Shown here one piece after another: positions 50,018-58,766 of a stretch of DNA of 64,000 nt; within the stretch, counting starts at the first letter, position 1, and every line of letters begins with the position of its first letter. The stretch lies in NCBI GenBank assembly GCA_045106735.1, contig JBGCEZ010000032.1, forward strand, positions 14,203 through 78,202. Direction: 5' to 3'. The position numbers were made by a program, and so were the translations under genes. The notes below the pieces were generated by a model. It worked only from the letters and a program-made list of their open reading frames with translations. It did no database searches and had not been told where the DNA came from. The stretch comes from JBGCEZ01 sp045106735. GTDB lineage: Bacteria; Planctomycetota; Phycisphaerae; Phycisphaerales; SM1A02.

Positions 50018-50737
50018 ATGCGTCGGAACACAGGCAATGAATCGCGTCGGACGGGCCGCGCCGGACAGGCGGAACGTGCAGGGCAGGCGGGACGCGGTGG
50101 ACGCGCGGCCGGCGCGCCGGTCCACGCGCGGGCAACGGGGCGCCGCGGCAAGGGGCGAACCGACACCCGGGTGCGGGGCGGACGGGTCGCGCGCGTCGAC
50201 CGGCGGCACACGACGCCGGTTTTTGGCGGGCCGCGACACGGCGGCGTCCACATCGAACGGCAGCGTCCGGGCGAGGGCTTCCGGCACGTGCTCCGCAAGC
50301 GAGACATCGCGGCGTTCATCGACCTGCTGCCGGACTGGGATGAGCTCGGGGTCGGACTGGACGCGATCGTCATTGCGTCCGGGTGGCCGGACTGCTTCGG
50401 CTGGTACGAGCCGGGCATGATCGCGCTCGGCGCGTGGCCGCGCGGGCGGCACGTCGTGCTCGACGCGGAATGGGTCGAAGAGTGCACGCCGATTCTCGAC
50501 CGGCTCGAGGTCCCGCGCGAGCGCGTCGCCGGCGACCGCTGGCGGCTGACGTTCGACGATGCGGCCGCGCGGGGCTTCCTGCTGCTCGACGTTTTGCTCC
50601 ATGAGCTTGGTCATCACCACGATCGCATGAGCACCCGGGCCGGGACGGAGTGTCCGCGTGGCGAGGGGTACGCGATCGACTACGCCGAGCGCCGGGCGGA
50701 GGAGCTGTGGGATCGCTACGTGTCGGTCTTTGGCTGA
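50018..50737 (+). CDS. Unknown protein with a possible HELGHH zinc-binding site
   Basis: A 239-residue protein I do not recognise. The first 70 residues are Arg/Gly-rich and may not be translated. The rest is well structured: AAFIDLLPDWDELGVGLDAIVI, a GWPDCFGWYEPGMIALGAWP segment and, near the C-terminus, VLLHELGHHHDRMSTRAG. HELGHHHD fits the HExxH motif of zinc metallopeptidases, with an Asp or His further on as a possible third ligand. The C-terminal YAERRAEELWDRYV helix is reminiscent of small 'gluzincin'-like proteins in which an E in a following helix coordinates zinc. ATG 50018 is a choice of convenience; upstream starts at 49658 exist. Confidence 0.6.
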   Translation: MRRNTGNESRRTGRAGQAERAGQAGRGGRAAGAPVHARATGRRGKGRTDTRVRGGRVARVDRRHTTPVFGGPRHGGVHIERQRPGEGFRHVLRKRDIAAFIDLLPDWDELGVGLDAIVIASGWPDCFGWYEPGMIALGAWPRGRHVVLDAEWVEECTPILDRLEVPRERVAGDRWRLTFDDAAARGFLLLDVLLHELGHHHDRMSTRAGTECPRGEGYAIDYAERRAEELWDRYVSVFG

Positions 50738-51014
50738 GGGCGGAGCGGTCGGGCGGGGCAGGGGCGGCGGGGCGCGCGGCAGGTTCTCATGCGGCGGGCC
50801 CCCGGCGTGCGGCGGGCGGCGGCCGGCGGGCGGTTGCTCCTTGCACAGGTCTTCGCCGTTCGACATCCGGGCGCGGCGTTGCCATCATGCGGCGGTTCGG
50901 CGGGCTCGATGGCGATCTGGATGGGAAGGGGAGCCGAGGCATGAGGTCCGCGGCCACCCGGGTGCCGGCCCCCGAAGGAACTTTGATCTGAGTCTCGGCT
51001 CCGAACGTCCCGGG

Positions 51015-51581
51015 ATGGATGCGATCATCATGAGCGACATGGCTGAACCATCCGACCCCACCGTTCCGGCCGCGGATTCCACTGCGGCAGCAGCGTCTGC
51101 CTCCGCGTCGGCCCCCGCCCCGGACTCGGCCCCGGACTCGGCCCCCGCTCCGGCTCCCGTCGGCGCCGCGTCCACCGTTCCCGTCCCGCCCGTCGGCGGC
51201 GGCCCAATCTCCGCCACCCAGATCACCTGCCTCGGCTGCGGGTTCGATCTCTCGGGCTCCGCGCTCGTCGCCCCATGCCCCGAATGTGGCCGGCCAGTCT
51301 CGGAAAGTGTCGTGATGGGCAGCGCCGCCCTGGCCCGGCCGATCGCCGATCCGGCCCGGAACATGTCCACCGCGGGATTCGCCTGCGCCCTCGGATCAAT
51401 GTTCATCTTCTTCCCGCCGGGCTGCCTGCTCGGATCGATTCTTGGATTCTTTGCCCTTCGCCGGTACCGACGGGAGGGCGGAACTGCCTCGAGCCTTGTG
51501 CTCGCCCATTGCGGCATCTGGATCGGACTGCTCGGGGTCGCGGTGACCCTCGGCTTCATCGGACTGATCTTCTTGGGCTGA
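51015..51581 (+). CDS. Small zinc-ribbon membrane protein
   Basis: A 188-residue protein: an Ala/Pro/Ser-rich N-terminal 65 residues, a zinc ribbon CLGCGFDLSGS..CPECGRPV (about 73-95), then two transmembrane helices (about 119-142 and 161-187) in a pattern like DUF4190 (CALGSMFIFFPPGCLLGSILGFFALRRYRR). It may be a membrane-anchored Zn ribbon of unknown partner. A second ATG 15 nt further (51030) is possible. It is followed 107 bp on by a gene of the same plan (51689), likely a tandem duplication. Confidence 0.7.
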   Translation: MDAIIMSDMAEPSDPTVPAADSTAAAASASASAPAPDSAPDSAPAPAPVGAASTVPVPPVGGGPISATQITCLGCGFDLSGSALVAPCPECGRPVSESVVMGSAALARPIADPARNMSTAGFACALGSMFIFFPPGCLLGSILGFFALRRYRREGGTASSLVLAHCGIWIGLLGVAVTLGFIGLIFLG

Positions 51582-51688
51582 ACCGACTGGCCAAGATGGA
51601 CGGCCCCGGCCGATGCACTGCAGCGGGCTCGGGAGTTCGCCGATCGTCATCCACTGGGCCCCACGACGGCGTCCGCACGGAACCTGGA

Positions 51689-52408
51689 ATGAACCCCTAC
51701 GCCCCTGAATCTGCGACCACCGAGCCAGTGGACCCGGCTTCCCTGCGGGTGAACTGCATCTCGTGCGGGGCGGATGTCTCGCAGATTCCGCTTGGTTCCG
51801 GCTGCGGCGTGTGCGGCGCTCCGGTTGCCGCCAGCATTCGGTCGCGCCGGGTCTTGGATCCGGGCCACGGGCTGGCATTGGCGTCGACCATCAGTTCGGC
51901 GGTCGGGATCGGGGCCTGCGCGATCGGCCTGCCCGTGGGGCTGACGCTGGGCATCATCGCGCTGCGCAAGTACACGCGAGACGGCGGATCGGACAGCACC
52001 CGCATCCTGGCGAAAATCGGGATCTGGATCGGCGGCATCGGCACCGTGGTGATCGGCGGCATCATCGTCTTCGTTTTTGTCGCGGCAACCGTCGCGGCGG
52101 TGAACGCGCCGGTGCAGGCTCCGAATCCGAACATGGCCCCGCCGGCCGGGCTTGGCGGTCCGCTCGGCCCGGGAGGCGGACTGGGCATGCCGAATGGGGC
52201 GTTCCCCGGTGAGGCGGGCAGCGCGGGCGGGCTCCAGACGCCAGCCAACCCCGGAGACTTCGAGTCCTCGGAGTCCCTCGAGTCCCCCGAGTTCCCCGGG
52301 CTGGACGGCGATCAGGACGCGGATGAACCGCGGCCACCCGGCTGGGACGATGTTCCGGACGGGGAACCGGACCCGGAATTCGACACCGACCCCCCGAATG
52401 ACCGATGA
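51689..52408 (+). CDS. Zinc-ribbon membrane protein, paralogue of the preceding gene
   Basis: A 239-residue protein. The ribbon CISCGADVSQIPLGSGCGVCG lies at residues 23-43. Two transmembrane helices follow (about 65-92 and 109-137), separated by the basic ALRKYTRDGG, matching ALRRYRREGG of the upstream protein. A Pro/Gly-rich and acidic tail of 100 residues ends the protein. The shared plan points to duplication of a ribbon-plus-DUF4190-like unit followed by divergence of the tails. Function unknown. The stop overlaps the start of the next gene by 11 nt. Confidence 0.72.
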   Translation: MNPYAPESATTEPVDPASLRVNCISCGADVSQIPLGSGCGVCGAPVAASIRSRRVLDPGHGLALASTISSAVGIGACAIGLPVGLTLGIIALRKYTRDGGSDSTRILAKIGIWIGGIGTVVIGGIIVFVFVAATVAAVNAPVQAPNPNMAPPAGLGGPLGPGGGLGMPNGAFPGEAGSAGGLQTPANPGDFESSESLESPEFPGLDGDQDADEPRPPGWDDVPDGEPDPEFDTDPPNDR

Positions 52409-52886
52409 TGCCCGCATGAGCCGATTCCTGCGCACCGCCTGCCTGTTGTTCGCCGCCGCCGCCCTGCTTGGGGTTGGAGGCTGCCGTTCCATGAGCCGTT
52501 CCTACCCCGGCGTTCCGTCGGGCCAGCTGTGGACCGCGGTCCGGGCTGCGGCCGAGAACCCCGACTACGACGCTCCAGATCCCGACGACCGATGGAACGT
52601 GGCGTCCAATGACGTGTGGGAAGAGCCCGGCGCGGCCCGCCTCGAGATCGTGCGGGTCATCGACCGCCTGCGCCAGCCGCCCGGCCGCCGTGCGTACCGC
52701 GAGGAACGGACCTGGAAGCTGTCGGTGGTGGTGGAAGAAGGGACCGATGCGTCCGGGCCACGCGCGACGTTCAGCTCGCGCGGTTTCGCCGTGCCGATGC
52801 AGGTGCAGGAAGAGAGCGATCGCTTCTTCGGCTTGGTCGATGAACTGCTGCGGCCCATTGATGGACTGCCGCCGGCGGACGGCTGA
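52398..52886 (+). CDS. Small lipoprotein of unknown function
   Basis: A 162-residue predicted lipoprotein: MSRFLRTACLLFAAAALLGVGGC gives a good signal and lipobox (Cys29 from ATG 52398, Cys23 from ATG 52416). The mature part has alternating strands (TWKLSVVVEEG, ARATFSSRGF-like, FAVPMQVQEESDRFFGLV) and no known family. Overlap with the upstream zinc-ribbon gene (start inside its last codons) suggests translational coupling, so the lipoprotein may work with it at the envelope. Confidence 0.65.
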   Translation: MTDDARMSRFLRTACLLFAAAALLGVGGCRSMSRSYPGVPSGQLWTAVRAAAENPDYDAPDPDDRWNVASNDVWEEPGAARLEIVRVIDRLRQPPGRRAYREERTWKLSVVVEEGTDASGPRATFSSRGFAVPMQVQEESDRFFGLVDELLRPIDGLPPADG

Positions 52887-52960
52887 AACGCCGCCGCCCA
52901 TTCGAACAGTGGATTCGCGCGGCGGATCCGTGCATCCGCCGTCGCCGAGATCCGTCGCGA

Positions 52961-54157
52961 TCAGAGGTTCATCTGACGGGACGCGGTCTTCGCCTGCGAG
53001 AGCAAGTTTCGAAGCTCGGCGGGGCCGGCGCTCAGGGCGGCCGGCGTGGTCGCGTCGACGAAGATCCAGTCGCTTCCGGACCGCTTCATCCGCAACGTGA
53101 CAAACTGTCCCGCCGCGGGGAACGTCTTGATGGCCCGGACACCGCTCGCGGTGCGGTAGGTCACCGGCACCGTGGTCGTCAGGCCGTGGACGCTGTCGAC
53201 GGCGTAGGTGACGAGCATCTCGTTCGCGTTGCCGGGCGTCGGCCGGGTCCACACGCCGACGACCGACGAAGACGCACCGCCGCTGGTTCCGCGCGAGGTG
53301 GCGAACGGGTACGTGAGGATGCGCAGCGCTCGCCGAAGCCTCGAGCCCAAACTCGCCTGCGAGAACGCACCTTCAATCAATCCGAACGCGTTCTGCAGTT
53401 CCGCATCGCCCGCCCCGGGAAGGGCGGCGATCGTGCTGTCGGCGACGGTGCCGCGACTGGCCAGTCGTTGGATCGCCGCGGCGATCTGGGCGCCTTGCGG
53501 CGATTCAGCCACCACGAGATCGAGGGCCGAGCCGATCGCGGCGGCGTTTCGGCGGCTGCCAACCGCCTCGCAGAGCACGATCCGCGCCGCATCGGCCGCG
53601 CTGGGTTCGATCGGCGTGGACCGTTCCGCCGCGATCAACACGAAGCCTGACTCCAAGTCGATGCGCCCGCGAGCGCGGTGCACGGTCGAGCCAATCGTCC
53701 ACTCGTCGGACTTCTTGGTGTGCCGCGCATCGATCAGCACCACGCCGTGTTTGGCCGTTCCGCGGGGCGTGGTGGCTTCGGCGTAGAGCAAAGTGGCCGG
53801 CGCGTGGGCCGCGGTGCCGGTCGCGACGCCGGAGATGTCCGCCGCCGCGTTCGCGCGTGGGGCCGAGGTCGGACCTGTGGCCAGGCTTGCAGCCGAGTTT
53901 CCGGCCAGGCTGGCCGCGAAGTTGGCCGCGAAGTTGGCCGTGGGGCTGGCCGCCGGGGACACCGCCACCGCGAGCGCGGCGATCAAGCTGAGGGCGACTC
54001 CGTCGCGGAAGCCGTGGCCGCATCCTTCGCCGCCGCCGGCGGGTCGCCCGCTGTTCCGGCGCGTGCGCCACGGCGATGCCACCGTCGCGTCACCAACGGT
54101 GAGCAAGCTTCGGGCCGGGCGGGGAAACCGAGCGGTGCGCGTGATCCGGATGCTCAT
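52961..54157 (-). CDS. Secreted protein of unknown function
   Basis: A 398-residue protein. A twin-arginine-poor basic n-region and a hydrophobic core (about 54-72) suggest export or a membrane anchor. An ANFAANFAASLAGNSAASLA run (about 74-95) comes from a 12-bp DNA repeat. The rest is soluble, with an alpha/beta look (TLLYAEATTPRGTAKHGVVLIDARHTKKSDEWTIG; AGQFVTLRMKRSGSDWIFVDA) that I cannot assign. It lies 41 bp downstream of the CHASE2 kinase on the same strand, so it may be a partner or target of that kinase. Confidence 0.6.
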   Translation of the reverse strand: MSIRITRTARFPRPARSLLTVGDATVASPWRTRRNSGRPAGGGEGCGHGFRDGVALSLIAALAVAVSPAASPTANFAANFAASLAGNSAASLATGPTSAPRANAAADISGVATGTAAHAPATLLYAEATTPRGTAKHGVVLIDARHTKKSDEWTIGSTVHRARGRIDLESGFVLIAAERSTPIEPSAADAARIVLCEAVGSRRNAAAIGSALDLVVAESPQGAQIAAAIQRLASRGTVADSTIAALPGAGDAELQNAFGLIEGAFSQASLGSRLRRALRILTYPFATSRGTSGGASSSVVGVWTRPTPGNANEMLVTYAVDSVHGLTTTVPVTYRTASGVRAIKTFPAAGQFVTLRMKRSGSDWIFVDATTPAALSAGPAELRNLLSQAKTASRQMNL

Positions 54158-54198
54158 CGGGTCTTCTCGTTCCGTGCCGGCGTCGGCGGGGTCAGGAG

Positions 54199-57057
54199 TT
54201 AAGTGGCCGCGTCGGCGTGTGGCCTCAGGTCAGTGATGAGCCGGGGGTCGCGGGCGAGCCGCCGGACGACATCGGCCGACGACGGGCCAAGTCCGGTGGC
54301 CAGGGCTCCGATGACGGCCGCGCCAATCGCGGGGAAGGGATAGATCCACACCCCACCGAGAGCGTACGCGAGGATGCCCACGGGGACCACGATGCTGGCC
54401 GTGACGGTCGCGGCGATGGCCGCGGTCAGCAGCGTCGAACGCATCGCTCCGGGGAGCGCGGGCGTTGGGCGCTCCGGCGTCGAACGCGAGGTCGCGGCTG
54501 CGGCTGCCCCCGTCGTCGCGGCCGCCAACGCTGCGGTTTCGGCGTCCACCCGCCGCTGTCGCCCGCGGCCTCCGGCGGTCAGCCCGATCACGCCGCCGAA
54601 GATGCCGAGGCCAAGGGTGGTCCAGGCTGCCTCGTGGACGTGGACGCCCGTGATGAGCGATTCGATCGCTGCGGCCTGCGCGGCCATGGCCGGCACCGAT
54701 GTTCCCGGCACCCGGGCGTCGTCGGCCATCCGGCCAATGATCACGACGTCGTCGGTCAGGCGGTCGCGCAGTCGGTCGGGCTCCGGCCCCACGGTGCGGC
54801 GCAGCATCGAGACGTCGAACGTTGAACGCTGCCATCGATCGGTGGTGGGCAGGGGGACGGCCAGGGCGGCGACTTCGTCACCGGGCAACAGGCCATGGGC
54901 GGGCGAGCGGTCCTCGCCGATCACGAACCGATCGGTCAGTTCGACGGGACGCAGCGCGGTGGTCGCGGGCGGTCCGCCGTCGGTTGGCAGCACCAGCTCG
55001 CGCACGACGAGCTCCCGCGACCCCGCGCCGGACCAATCGAAGAAGCTTCGCGCCGCGTCCGACTCGCTCCGTCCCCGCAGGTGCGCGGCCAGGGCCTCGA
55101 GGGTGATTGATGGGACGACCCGCTCGGGATGCTCGCGACGGACAGCCAGTTCCAGCTCGACCGAAGAGAATCCGCGGCGGCGCACGATCGTCCCGCCGAG
55201 GCTCGACACTTCTTCGGCGAAGGTCTGGGTCGCGGGGACCGCCGCGAGTGATTCGCGATCCACATGCCAATCTCGGGTGGCCAGGATCACCCGGACGTTT
55301 CGCTGCCGGGCGTAGGCGAGCGCGTCGATGAGCGCGGCATCCCCCGGCGATCGATCGCGGAAGAACAGGTCGACGACGATGGTCTGGGCTCCGGCGTCGA
55401 CCACCTCCCGGATGATCCAGCCGATCATCGGCCGGGTGCTCACCGGCTCGGCGGCGTCGGGGATGGCGACCGGCGGGGCGGGCGGGGCGGACCGGGTGGA
55501 CGGGGCGGGCAGGGCGGGATTCGGCGCGGCGTGGACCGCGGGAGCGCTCGCGGTGCTGCCGGAATCGCTTGGCCCGGTTCCGGGAGCGGGGCCTGGGGCG
55601 TCGGGCTTCGTCGTCGACCCCGCCGATGCCGCCGAGAGCGCTTGGCTCAGGTCGTGCCGTTCCGCCGCCAGCGCTTGGGCCACCTGGATTGACCCGGCCA
55701 TCGACGCGTCGATCATGGTGACCGATGAGAATCCGCCGGCCGGATCGTCCACCACGCCCGGGAACCCGGACAGCCGCCCGCCGGCCTGGCCGGCTCGCTC
55801 GTACCAATCGAAGAGGGGCGGCATCCTTCGGTGCACGGTGGCCACGATCAGAATCGCGGCGATCGCAATCGGCACCGCGGCGACCAGCGCCAAGATCGCG
55901 ACGGTGCGTCGTCGGTGGCGCAGCCACGCCCGGTGCAGCCGCATGGTGCGCCCGGGGCGATGACGGATGCGGCGAATCGCCGACCGAAGCTGCGAGGCCG
56001 TCGGGCGGTCCGCGGGGTCAGGACGCGTGCACGCTTCGACCACCGCATCGATCGCGGCATCCAGGGCGGGGCTCGATGCCGCCGCGCCGCGTCCTTGGCG
56101 TGTCGCTGGGCCGAGCACATCTTCAACGATTCGGCCGACGGCAAAGATGTCGGCGGGGCTGCCGGCGGCCATCGGACGCGCGAGTTGCTCCGGCGACATG
56201 TACCGGCCGGTGCCGCCGATCGCGTCGGTCGCCCAGCGAGCATCGCGCCGGGCCACGCCGAAGTCGGTCAGCACCAGGTGGCGTTCATCGTCGACCAGCA
56301 CGTTGTCGGGCTTGAGGTCGAAGTGGCAGACGCCGCGCCGGTGAATGGCCACCACCGCCGAGAGCAAGCGGTCGAGTTGGCGGAGTCGCTCGTCGATCGA
56401 ATGTTCGCGGCAGAATGCATCGAAGGACTGCGCCCCGCGGACGAGCCGCATCACGATGTACGGGTGATGGCGGCCATCGCGGGCGAGGCAGACGCCGGCG
56501 TCGTGCACGTCCAAGATGTGCGGATGGCCGATGCCGGCGACAAGGGCGGCTTCCCGTGGCGGGGCGTGGCTGGCGGGGCGGGAGATGGGCGGTTCGCCGG
56601 CCGGATCATCGGCGATGCCCGTCGTCGCGGTCGCCTCAGGATCGACGGGCCGGGCAATGATCTTCACGGCGACGGGGCCGCCATCGGCGGCGCGGGCCGC
56701 CTGCCAGACTTCGCCCATCCCGCCGCGCTGGATCAGTTGGATGAGCGTGCACCGCCCGACGGTGTCGCCCGATCGCACCTGCGGCCACGCGGCATGCGGG
56801 CCGCGATACATCGCCCCGGCGGAGCCGGCCGAGCCGCCAGGGCCACCCGGCCCGGCAGAACCAGGTCTGACGCCGGGGCCGGATCCGGAGCCCGGGCGAA
56901 GATCGAGCGACGCGGTGGCGGCGAACTCCGTGCGCCCGTCCGGGCCGGCTTCGGTGGTGGGGGGAGCGTGGGTGCTGCGCGGATGGGCGGCCGCGTCGTC
57001 GCCGTGATGCTCGGGGTCGTCGCCAACGTGCTGGGTCTGATCCGCGGGTGGAGGCAT
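54199..57057 (-). CDS. CHASE2-domain Ser/Thr protein kinase
   Basis: A 952-residue membrane kinase. After a Gly/Pro-rich N-terminus the kinase domain (about 98-365) shows GGMGEV, the ATP lysine in VAVKII (Lys132), catalytic loop HFDLKPDN (245-252) and DFG (265-267). The HRD arginine is Phe, so it is a non-RD type. One transmembrane helix (about 395-420) is followed by an extracytoplasmic CHASE2 domain (about 430-790, with DAGAQTIVVDLFFRDRSPGDAALIDALA and VVIIGRMADDARVPG). Three transmembrane helices close the protein. CHASE2 senses ligands outside the membrane, so the protein should relay an external signal to cytoplasmic phosphorylation. ATG 57057 is taken; earlier in-frame ATGs add unconserved sequence. 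Confidence 0.88.
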   Translation of the reverse strand: MPPPADQTQHVGDDPEHHGDDAAAHPRSTHAPPTTEAGPDGRTEFAATASLDLRPGSGSGPGVRPGSAGPGGPGGSAGSAGAMYRGPHAAWPQVRSGDTVGRCTLIQLIQRGGMGEVWQAARAADGGPVAVKIIARPVDPEATATTGIADDPAGEPPISRPASHAPPREAALVAGIGHPHILDVHDAGVCLARDGRHHPYIVMRLVRGAQSFDAFCREHSIDERLRQLDRLLSAVVAIHRRGVCHFDLKPDNVLVDDERHLVLTDFGVARRDARWATDAIGGTGRYMSPEQLARPMAAGSPADIFAVGRIVEDVLGPATRQGRGAAASSPALDAAIDAVVEACTRPDPADRPTASQLRSAIRRIRHRPGRTMRLHRAWLRHRRRTVAILALVAAVPIAIAAILIVATVHRRMPPLFDWYERAGQAGGRLSGFPGVVDDPAGGFSSVTMIDASMAGSIQVAQALAAERHDLSQALSAASAGSTTKPDAPGPAPGTGPSDSGSTASAPAVHAAPNPALPAPSTRSAPPAPPVAIPDAAEPVSTRPMIGWIIREVVDAGAQTIVVDLFFRDRSPGDAALIDALAYARQRNVRVILATRDWHVDRESLAAVPATQTFAEEVSSLGGTIVRRRGFSSVELELAVRREHPERVVPSITLEALAAHLRGRSESDAARSFFDWSGAGSRELVVRELVLPTDGGPPATTALRPVELTDRFVIGEDRSPAHGLLPGDEVAALAVPLPTTDRWQRSTFDVSMLRRTVGPEPDRLRDRLTDDVVIIGRMADDARVPGTSVPAMAAQAAAIESLITGVHVHEAAWTTLGLGIFGGVIGLTAGGRGRQRRVDAETAALAAATTGAAAAATSRSTPERPTPALPGAMRSTLLTAAIAATVTASIVVPVGILAYALGGVWIYPFPAIGAAVIGALATGLGPSSADVVRRLARDPRLITDLRPHADAAT

Positions 57058-57453
57058 GCGTGGGGCCCGGAAGGAGCATTGGGGAAACTGATCGCACGAG
57101 TGAAGTCCCATCATCGCGGTTGGTGCGCGGCCGTGCAGTGGCATTGAGCGCAAACATCGGCAAGGGGGGGCCGCGGCGACGCGCGATGGCGACCACGACG
57201 GACGGGCGGCGTGGGGAACGCGGGACCGGGCGGTCCGGCCCACGGGGCGGTCGCCGGCGCGGGTGTTCGCCGGATGGCCGGGCGACGGCCGGGGTCCGGG
57301 CCGGTGCGTCCCAGGGCCCCTCAGCCCCCGATTTCGGGGGCGATGCGGCGACCGGTATACTGGCGACCCCGATTCGGGAATGAACCCCCCGGGCCGCCGG
57401 TTGATCCCGCGTCCCGCCCACCAATCTCAGACTGACCGACAGGAGCCCCCTCG
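57058..57453. other. 396-bp intergenic region between the divergent kinase and icd
   Basis: No credible gene. It carries a short run of G (about 57160) and, near the icd side, an inverted repeat and promoter-like sequence (57325-57361). Confidence 0.65.
57325..57361 (+). promoter_or_regulatory. Putative icd promoter with overlapping inverted repeat
   Basis: -10 TATACT at 57356-57361; a weak TTCGGG at 57333-57338 lies 17 bp upstream. A perfect inverted repeat CCCCCG-ATTT-CGGGGG (57325-57340) covers the -35 area and could be an operator or the 3' end of an upstream terminator. The start codon of icd is 92 bp downstream. Confidence 0.4.
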
Positions 57454-58701
57454 ATGGCCGAGGCGATCACCATGACCGGCGACGGACTCAACGTCCCGAA
57501 CCACCCCATCGTCCCCTTCATTGAAGGTGACGGCATCGGCCCTGACATCTGGGCCGCCGCGGTCCGCGTGTTCGACGCGGCGGTCGAGCAGGCCTACGGA
57601 GGCGAGCGATCCATCGAGTGGCACGAAGTGCTGGCCGGCGAGAAGGCCCACCGGGCGACCGGTGAGTGGCTGCCGGAGAAGACGCTTGAGGCGTTCCGCA
57701 CGTACCTCGTCGGCATCAAGGGGCCGCTGACCACGCCGGTTGGCGGCGGCATCCGCTCCCTGAACGTCGCCCTCCGCCAGGTCCTCGACCTGTACACCTG
57801 CCTGCGTCCGGTGCAGTACTTCGACGGCGTGCCGTCCCCGGTTCGGCATCCTGAGTACACGGACATGGTGATCTTCCGCGAGAACTCGGAAGACATCTAC
57901 GCCGGCATCGAGTTTGAAGCGGGGTCCGAAGACGGTCGGCGGTTCAGCGCTTTGCTCAAGGAACACTTCGCCGAACGCCACGGCAAGATTCGTTTCCCGG
58001 ATGAGGTCGGCCTTGGCCTCAAGCCCGTATCGCAAGCCGGCACGGAACGCTTGGTGCGGGCGGCGATCAAGTACGCGATCGAACAGGATCGCGACTCGGT
58101 CACGCTGGTGCACAAGGGCAACATCATGAAGTTCACGGAAGGTGCCTTCCGTGACTGGGGCTACGAGCTGGCCAAGAAGGAGTTCGGGGCGACCGAGCTC
58201 GATGGCGGGCCGTGGTGCACCTTCAAGAACCCGCGGACCGGCACCACGATCACCGTCAAGGACGTGATCGCCGATGCGTTTCTGCAGCAGATCCTGACGC
58301 GCCCACGCGATTATTCGGTCATCGCCACGATGAACCTCAATGGCGACTACGTTTCCGACGCGCTGGCCGCGTGCGTGGGCGGCATTGGTATCGCCCCCGG
58401 AGCGAACATCAACTACGACACCGGAACCGCGATCTTCGAGGCGACGCACGGCACGGCGCCGAAGTACGCCGGCCAGGACAAGGTCAACCCCGGGTCGGTC
58501 ATCCTCTCCGGTGAGATGATGTTCCGCTTCATGGGCTGGAACGAGGCCGCTGATCTGATCGTTGCGGGCATCTCCCGTGCCATCGCGGCCCGAACGGTGA
58601 CGTACGATTTTGAGCGTCAGATGGACGGGGCCACGTTGCTCAAGTGCAGCGAATTCGGCACCGCGGTGATCGAGCACATGAAGCAGCCGGCGACGGCGTG
58701 A
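57454..58701 (+). CDS. icd: Isocitrate dehydrogenase, NADP-type
   Basis: A 415-residue TCA-cycle enzyme that oxidises isocitrate to 2-oxoglutarate and CO2. The N-terminal PFIEGDGIGPDIW, the substrate loop GGGIRSLNVALRQ (the Ser that AceK phosphorylates in E. coli), ENSEDIYAGIEF, LVHKGNIMKFTEGAF, and the NADP-binding GTAPKYAGQDKVNPGS are all present. The GTAPKYAG..NPGS pattern and total length match homodimeric NADP-IDH of the E. coli type. ATG 57454 has AGGAG 9 nt upstream. It is probably transcribed alone and ends before a hairpin at 58707. Confidence 0.97.
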   Translation: MAEAITMTGDGLNVPNHPIVPFIEGDGIGPDIWAAAVRVFDAAVEQAYGGERSIEWHEVLAGEKAHRATGEWLPEKTLEAFRTYLVGIKGPLTTPVGGGIRSLNVALRQVLDLYTCLRPVQYFDGVPSPVRHPEYTDMVIFRENSEDIYAGIEFEAGSEDGRRFSALLKEHFAERHGKIRFPDEVGLGLKPVSQAGTERLVRAAIKYAIEQDRDSVTLVHKGNIMKFTEGAFRDWGYELAKKEFGATELDGGPWCTFKNPRTGTTITVKDVIADAFLQQILTRPRDYSVIATMNLNGDYVSDALAACVGGIGIAPGANINYDTGTAIFEATHGTAPKYAGQDKVNPGSVILSGEMMFRFMGWNEAADLIVAGISRAIAARTVTYDFERQMDGATLLKCSEFGTAVIEHMKQPATA

Positions 58702-58706
58702 GGCCA

Positions 58707-58724
58707 GCCGCCCACGAGGGCGGC
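58707..58724. terminator. Hairpin between convergent icd and M61 peptidase genes
   Basis: A 7-bp GC stem (gccgccc/gggcggc) around ACGA, just after the icd stop. No T tract; weak evidence of termination for either side. Confidence 0.35.
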
Positions 58725-58766
58725 CGCCACACATGCTCTGCATGACCCGGCGCGGCCGGCGAGGAA

